A stretch of 64,000 nucleotides of DNA from Acanthochlamys bracteata (lineage: Eukaryota > Streptophyta > Magnoliopsida > Pandanales > Velloziaceae). Under the pieces are notes generated by a model that did no database searches, was not told the DNA's origin, and saw only the letters and a program-made list of their open reading frames with translations. Location of the stretch: positions 2,728,001-2,792,000 of the forward strand of contig CM034145.1 of assembly GCA_019914995.1 (NCBI GenBank). The letters run 5' to 3'. Of the stretch, positions 60,601 through 64,000 are shown piece by piece (position 1 is the stretch's first letter; every line of letters starts with the position of its first letter). Made by a program: the position numbers and the translations under genes.

Positions 60601-61374
60601 GGCTTTAATGTCTGGTAAGTTGCAAATATAGGCATACAGAGTCCTGCCTGTTGCATTTTTGTGTAGAGACCGTGGTTATAGCTTTCAGCTGCTGGTTCCA
60701 TTGTGAATCCGAGAACAAGTTTATCTGGTTTTTATAGTTGCAAGTACTCGTATGTGATCCTATATGTAGGACTCTACAAAGCGGAAGTTCATATTTTTTT
60801 TTGCAAAAATGATCTAGTTAAAGCTGAGCTTCTAATTTCCTTTTAGTCTGAAAAATGTTTTTAAGCTTCTGAGAGATGTCAACTGATGATACATTACTCA
60901 TGACCAGAGAAAGAGAATGAGAAAAAAGGAGAAAAAGTTGAAGGCATTGAAGGCATATGATTTGTCAGCGCTCTCAGACTCACTTCCAGAAGTTGCTCCT
61001 AATCAGTTCAAGTTAAATAGTAAATCCAGGCATAAGCTTGTGTATGTTGTGCTTTCAAGTTACGGAATTTGTGGTGTTTCTTTGTCTATTTCTTATTGTT
61101 TTTTAATTTCTTATATGGATGTTGATCTATCCCTAGGCTAAGTGAAAGCAAACGATTAAAAGCAGTGCTGAGCCATCCAGTTTTCCAAAGTGATCCGCTG
61201 GCTGCAATTAATCAGTATATTGCAAATACGCAGCCTCCATCTCCTGAGAGCAAAGAGAGGCCTAAAAAAAAGGTGGACAAAGAGAAAAGAAAAGCACGAA
61301 AGAAGGCTAGAAAGTTGGCTAAGAAGAATGAAGGAAAAGGGGAATCATCAGAACATCAAGCTATGGCAATATGA
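54675..61374 (+). CDS. SLX9-like ribosome biogenesis protein
   Basis: Exons 54675-54694, 55618-55679, 55833-55882, 60908-61041 and 61137-61374 join in phase to 504 nt (167 aa). The first exon codes only MGLTGLR (last codon split), and its phase fits exon 2 (RKERPKVSRSKLEKRLKFYA). Then come VKDSAVALGAKKDINK, a basic stretch KRMRKKEKKLKALKAYDLS, SLPEVAPNQFK, a central VLSHPVFQSDPLAAINQYI and a Lys/Arg-rich tail (KKVDKEKRKARKKARKLAKK). The basic, coiled-coil-like layout and the LKAYDLS and HPxFQxDPLxAIxxYL-type motifs fit the plant relatives of yeast Slx9, a nucleolar factor for 18S rRNA processing and small-subunit export. Size fits the family. Confidence is high that this is a gene and moderate for the family name. 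Intron 3 is 5.0 kb. Confidence 0.8.
54902..55049 (+). other. Unexplained 49-codon open stretch in intron 1 of the SLX9-like gene
   Basis: After a CTCTCAGCAG acceptor-like site the frame reads GIAIASVVAIHDSSKRDTTA and RYLVISIDGLFVEIDRQLA before TAA. The composition is protein-like and less AT-rich than the intron around it, and the GC-richer patch continues to 55280. It is not part of the conserved protein. It could be an alternative exon or a captured fragment. I do not recognise it. Confidence 0.25.
55883..60907. other. Long intron 3 of the SLX9-like gene, filled with repeat-like DNA
   Basis: No convincing coding frame. From about 56940 (CACGACCCAATCCGGACTG) to 58200 the text looks like a decayed transposable element, with short phrases such as CCCATTGAGG occurring twice (57878 and 57960). 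A MITE-like element lies at 58311-58568. The 59500-59960 stretch is purine-rich on the plus strand and gives only low-complexity frames. Confidence 0.4.
58311..58568. mobile_element. MITE-like element in intron 3
   Basis: Left end TTGAGGGCACATTTGGCACTC and right end AAGCACTCCAAAATGACCCCTGAG are imperfect inverted repeats of each other. The interior has the shared TTTCCAAATAAAC, AAAAAATTTTAAATTTT, TAAAATTTTTATATTTATAA and AAACTCGTTTTCAAAAA blocks. It is one of the clearer copies of the dispersed family in this window. Confidence 0.6.
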
Positions 61375-62164
61375 CCATTCTCTTTGAAAGCTTTTGCTAT
61401 TGTAGTTCTGTATACATAATATAATCATTCAGTATGCTGTGCTTACACATTTTTGTTTTCTATTTTTTCTGCAAATGAATTGCAAGAATTAAGAACCTTA
61501 CAGCATGTATTCATGTAGATATCCGAATATGTAAAGATGTGTTATTCATTAAATAATCTCTTAAGACTTGCTGTAGATGAGTGTTTTTTGTTGATGTTGA
61601 GAGTTTTTCTTTCTAAATAGAAGGTAGGAATTGGTGGGTTCTGGCAAATTTATTGTAGGTTAAAACATGAGATGTCAAATGTGAAATTTTTTGATGGAAA
61701 CACTTTTTTATCTCACCACAAAATTTGGTGGGCTAGGGCTCATCAATATAGTTGGCATATTCGAACGGTTCAGGTTGATTTATGATTATCGATTCGGACG
61801 GCAGACCAATTTGGATGTGCAAATTAATCCGGATTTTTAAACAGAGCGATCAGAATCGAACCGTCCGGTTTAATTAAAAAATCGTTAACCCGGCCGGGCG
61901 GTTGAACTGGAATGCTCTTGACTCAACTTTAACAAATATTGGACTCGATCAACATATAGCTGTTCAACAGCTCATTCACTCATTTTTTCTCCTTCGCGAT
62001 TTTTCGTTCGCCAACGGCACCGCCTAGGCTTTCTGGCGATTCCTTTTGCCTGAGCTCAGTCTTCGGCATCTTCGCTGCTCAATCTTCGTCTCCGATTTTT
62101 TTCTTCCAGCGCTGCTCTTTATTGTCTTTGTCTCTCCCGTTGCTGCTCGTCACCGCTGCTCGTC
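61375..62164. other. Spacer downstream of the SLX9-like gene; probable left end of a hAT element
   Basis: 3' untranslated sequence is expected up to about 61600. From about 61780 to 61890, GGTTCAGGTTGATT, GATTCGGACGG, GAACCGTCCGGTTT and CGGCCGGGCGGTTGAACTGG resemble the subterminal repeats common at the ends of plant hAT transposons. A CT-rich stretch follows from 61980, like the leader of a transposase gene. Confidence 0.35.
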
Positions 62165-62170
62165 TCTGTG

Positions 62171-62355
62171 TGATTGCTCTCGTCTCCACCGTTTGATTGC
62201 TCTCGTCTCCACCGTTTGATTGCTCTCGTCTCCAGTTTTCATCTGCTCTCTCCGTTTGATTTGCTTCGTCTTACCGATTTGCTCTCGCTGTTTGATTGTT
62301 CGTCTTCGCTGCTCGTCTTCGTTTGATTGCTCTCGTCTCCAGTATTCATCTGCTC
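62171..62355 (+). repeat. Tandem 23 bp repeats in a CT-rich leader
   Basis: TGATTGCTCTCGTCTCCACCGTT is present twice in a row (62171-62216) and a third, partial time (62217-62235). The last copy with its continuation TTCATCTGCTC recurs at 62324-62355. Confidence 0.8.
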
Positions 62356-62364
62356 ACCGCTGCT

Positions 62365-62476
62365 CGATTAGTCGCCCCTTCACTGATTTGCCACACAGTT
62401 GAAAACAGATTGTGTTTGCATCGAATAGTCGCCCTTCACTGATCTGCCACACAGTTGAAAACAAATTGGGTTTGCA
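62365..62476 (+). repeat. Two direct copies of about 56 bp
   Basis: The block starting CGA(A/T)TAGTCGCC and ending with GTTTGCA occurs at 62365-62420 and 62422-62476 with few differences. The second copy ends in TTTGCAG, a possible acceptor just before the transposase-like reading frame. Confidence 0.75.
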
Positions 62477-62491
62477 GGATGCAGCACAGCA

Positions 62492-64000
62492 ATGTCTGGT
62501 ATTGGTTCCAATCCATCTTCAAATTTTGCAACACAATTTTCAACAGTTCTAGTAGCTCAAAATTCTACCAGAGTGAGGTCACTATAAGCTTGGTGAAACT
62601 GGCGGCAGTAACAAGAGAAGCAAATTGGTATGCAGTTATTGTTCGCGAGTATTTACAGTAGGTGGCATTTAGATTCAAACAATATTAGCTGGAGTGAAAG
62701 GTGATGTTGGTGCTTACAAGTCTGTTCCTACCGACGTTCGCTATCAGATAAAGCTACTTATTGATGAGTTCGCTTAAAAAAATAAAGAAAACATCAGGAA
62801 ATGCTGGATGAACATAATCTTTTTAGCCAACACCATAGAGAACGTGAGGAGCAAGCTTACACCATATTCAGAGAGTCGGGACACATCTTACTAGATCATA
62901 GTACTTCTACAGAAGTTGCAGAGGGTTGTATAAGTAGAAAAAACTCAGGACAACATGCAACTAGAAAGGAAAAAAAGTAATGCATTTGGATTCCTATTTT
63001 ATGCCGAGAACAACTCCCAATGCACAACATACTTTGAAGAGTGTCTTGCAAATTAAGCAGACCATAGAAATATGTGGGCTTGCTATTTCTAAATTGATGA
63101 TTGATGCATGCATATCGTTTAATGTTGTTAATTCAATGTATTTTCAACCAATGGTAGATGTTATTGGTAATATGGGTGCGGGTTATAGAGTTCCTCTCTA
63201 TCATACTTTTAAAATTTTTTTGTTGAAAAAGAATGTCGCAGAGACAAAGCTCTACGTTGAGAGCTATCATGATGCATGGAAGAGATCATGGTATACCGTC
63301 ATGGCTGATTGATGGTCGGATCAAAATAGGATAACTCTTATCAATTACTTAGTTTATTGTCCAAAAGGTACTGTTTTTCTCAAATCTATTGATGCATCTA
63401 GTGCTTCAAATACTGCAGATATGTTAAATAAGCTCTTTAGAGAAGTTGTCTTCTATGTGGTGCTGAAAATGTCATTTATTTTGTCACGGATAATGCATCT
63501 AATTATGCTGCTGCTGGTAGACTTTAGAAAAAGAGTTTGTATTTTTGTTTTGGTCTCCTTGTGCTACACACTGTGTTAGTTTGATGTTTTATGACTTTGG
63601 CAAGTTAGATGAAGTTGGCAACTTGGTAGAACATGCATGTAGAATTACAAAGTATATTTATAACCACTATTTTGCCTTACATTTGATGAGAGAATTTACT
63701 TTTGGAAGGGGATACTTAGACCAACACCCCTTGCTTTGCAATTAATTTTATTACATTGCAAAGCATACTGGCTCAAAAAAATAGTTTGAAAGCTATGGTA
63801 ACATCAAGATAATGGACAACTTCAGCCTATGCTAAAGAAAGTGAATGAGAAAAAATTGTGGATGATGTGTTAACTCATTCTTTCTTATCAGAGTGTGCAA
63901 CTATTGTGAAACTTACTGCTCCTCTAGTTCGTTCTTCGCATTGTTAATAGTGATGATAGGCTTTACATAGGATATTTGTTTGAGGCTATTCATTGTGTTA
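62492..64000 (+). pseudogene. Broken hAT-family transposase (DUF659-type), runs off the window
   Basis: Pieces of one protein appear in order in several frames: MSGIGSNPSSNFATQFST (62492), a remnant of the BED-type zinc-finger end (LAGVKGDVGAYKSVPTDVRY, 62690-62750), DEHNLFSQHHREREEQAY, a longer open part 62980-63312 (TIEICGLAISKLMIDACIS, YRVPLYHTFKIFLLKKNVAE), DQNRITLINYLVYCPKGT after a stop at 63310, TDNASNYAAAGRL, FWSPCATHCVSLMFYDFGKL (63545 on), and TAPLVR. Order and motifs match plant hAT transposases with DUF659, including the DNAxNY and CxxHCxxL-like signatures. At least three stops or frameshifts make it inactive. The C-terminal dimerisation domain would lie beyond 64000. Confidence 0.85.

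Overview
The window looks like nuclear DNA of a eudicot plant. It is AT-rich, has few genes, and its genes are split by introns with GT/AG borders and T-rich tracts. Many small AT-rich transposon relics are present, and the recognisable proteins are plant-type. The bark-storage-protein-like gene hints at a woody plant, but I cannot name the species. No tRNA, rRNA, CRISPR or prokaryotic feature is visible.

Layout. 1-4044: gene-poor DNA with a diverged fold-back repeat (about 1.08-1.93 kb). 4045-13116 (+): a 13-exon DusA-type tRNA-dihydrouridine synthase whose exon phases all join; its last intron carries a 506 bp element with perfect 11 bp terminal inverted repeats. 14297-21676 (+): a six-exon secreted nucleoside-phosphorylase-like (bark storage protein) gene. 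Its 3.9 kb first intron is filled with AT-rich elements and holds a separate 49-codon membrane-protein ORF at 17158-17307. 21.7-26.0 kb: AT-rich intergenic DNA. 26058-27257 (-): a single-exon secreted leucine-rich-repeat protein without kinase or membrane anchor.

27.6-51.8 kb is the unusual part. About 23 kb is built from roughly eight degenerate tandem copies, most about 2.7-3.4 kb long, of a multi-exon-like unit read on the minus strand. Small exon-like modules (9-40 codons) with recognisable splice borders recur in fixed order, some open and some broken. A candidate first exon (51735-51496, behind a TATA box, with an in-frame stop) and a candidate last exon with a poly(A) signal (27851-27560) bracket the array. 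It could be one long transcription unit whose inner exons multiplied, or a decayed gene cluster. I do not recognise the protein.

51.8-54.6 kb: AT-rich DNA with a cluster of MITE-like elements and a 13 bp perfect hairpin. 54675-61374 (+): a five-exon gene for a small basic SLX9-like ribosome biogenesis protein with a 5 kb intron. 61.4-64.0 kb: short tandem repeats, then a broken hAT-family transposase that runs off the window.

The four well-supported genes show no functional link to each other; this is ordinary plant gene order interrupted by an expanded repeat block. All gene models rest on reading splice borders and family resemblance by eye. No search or transcript data were available.
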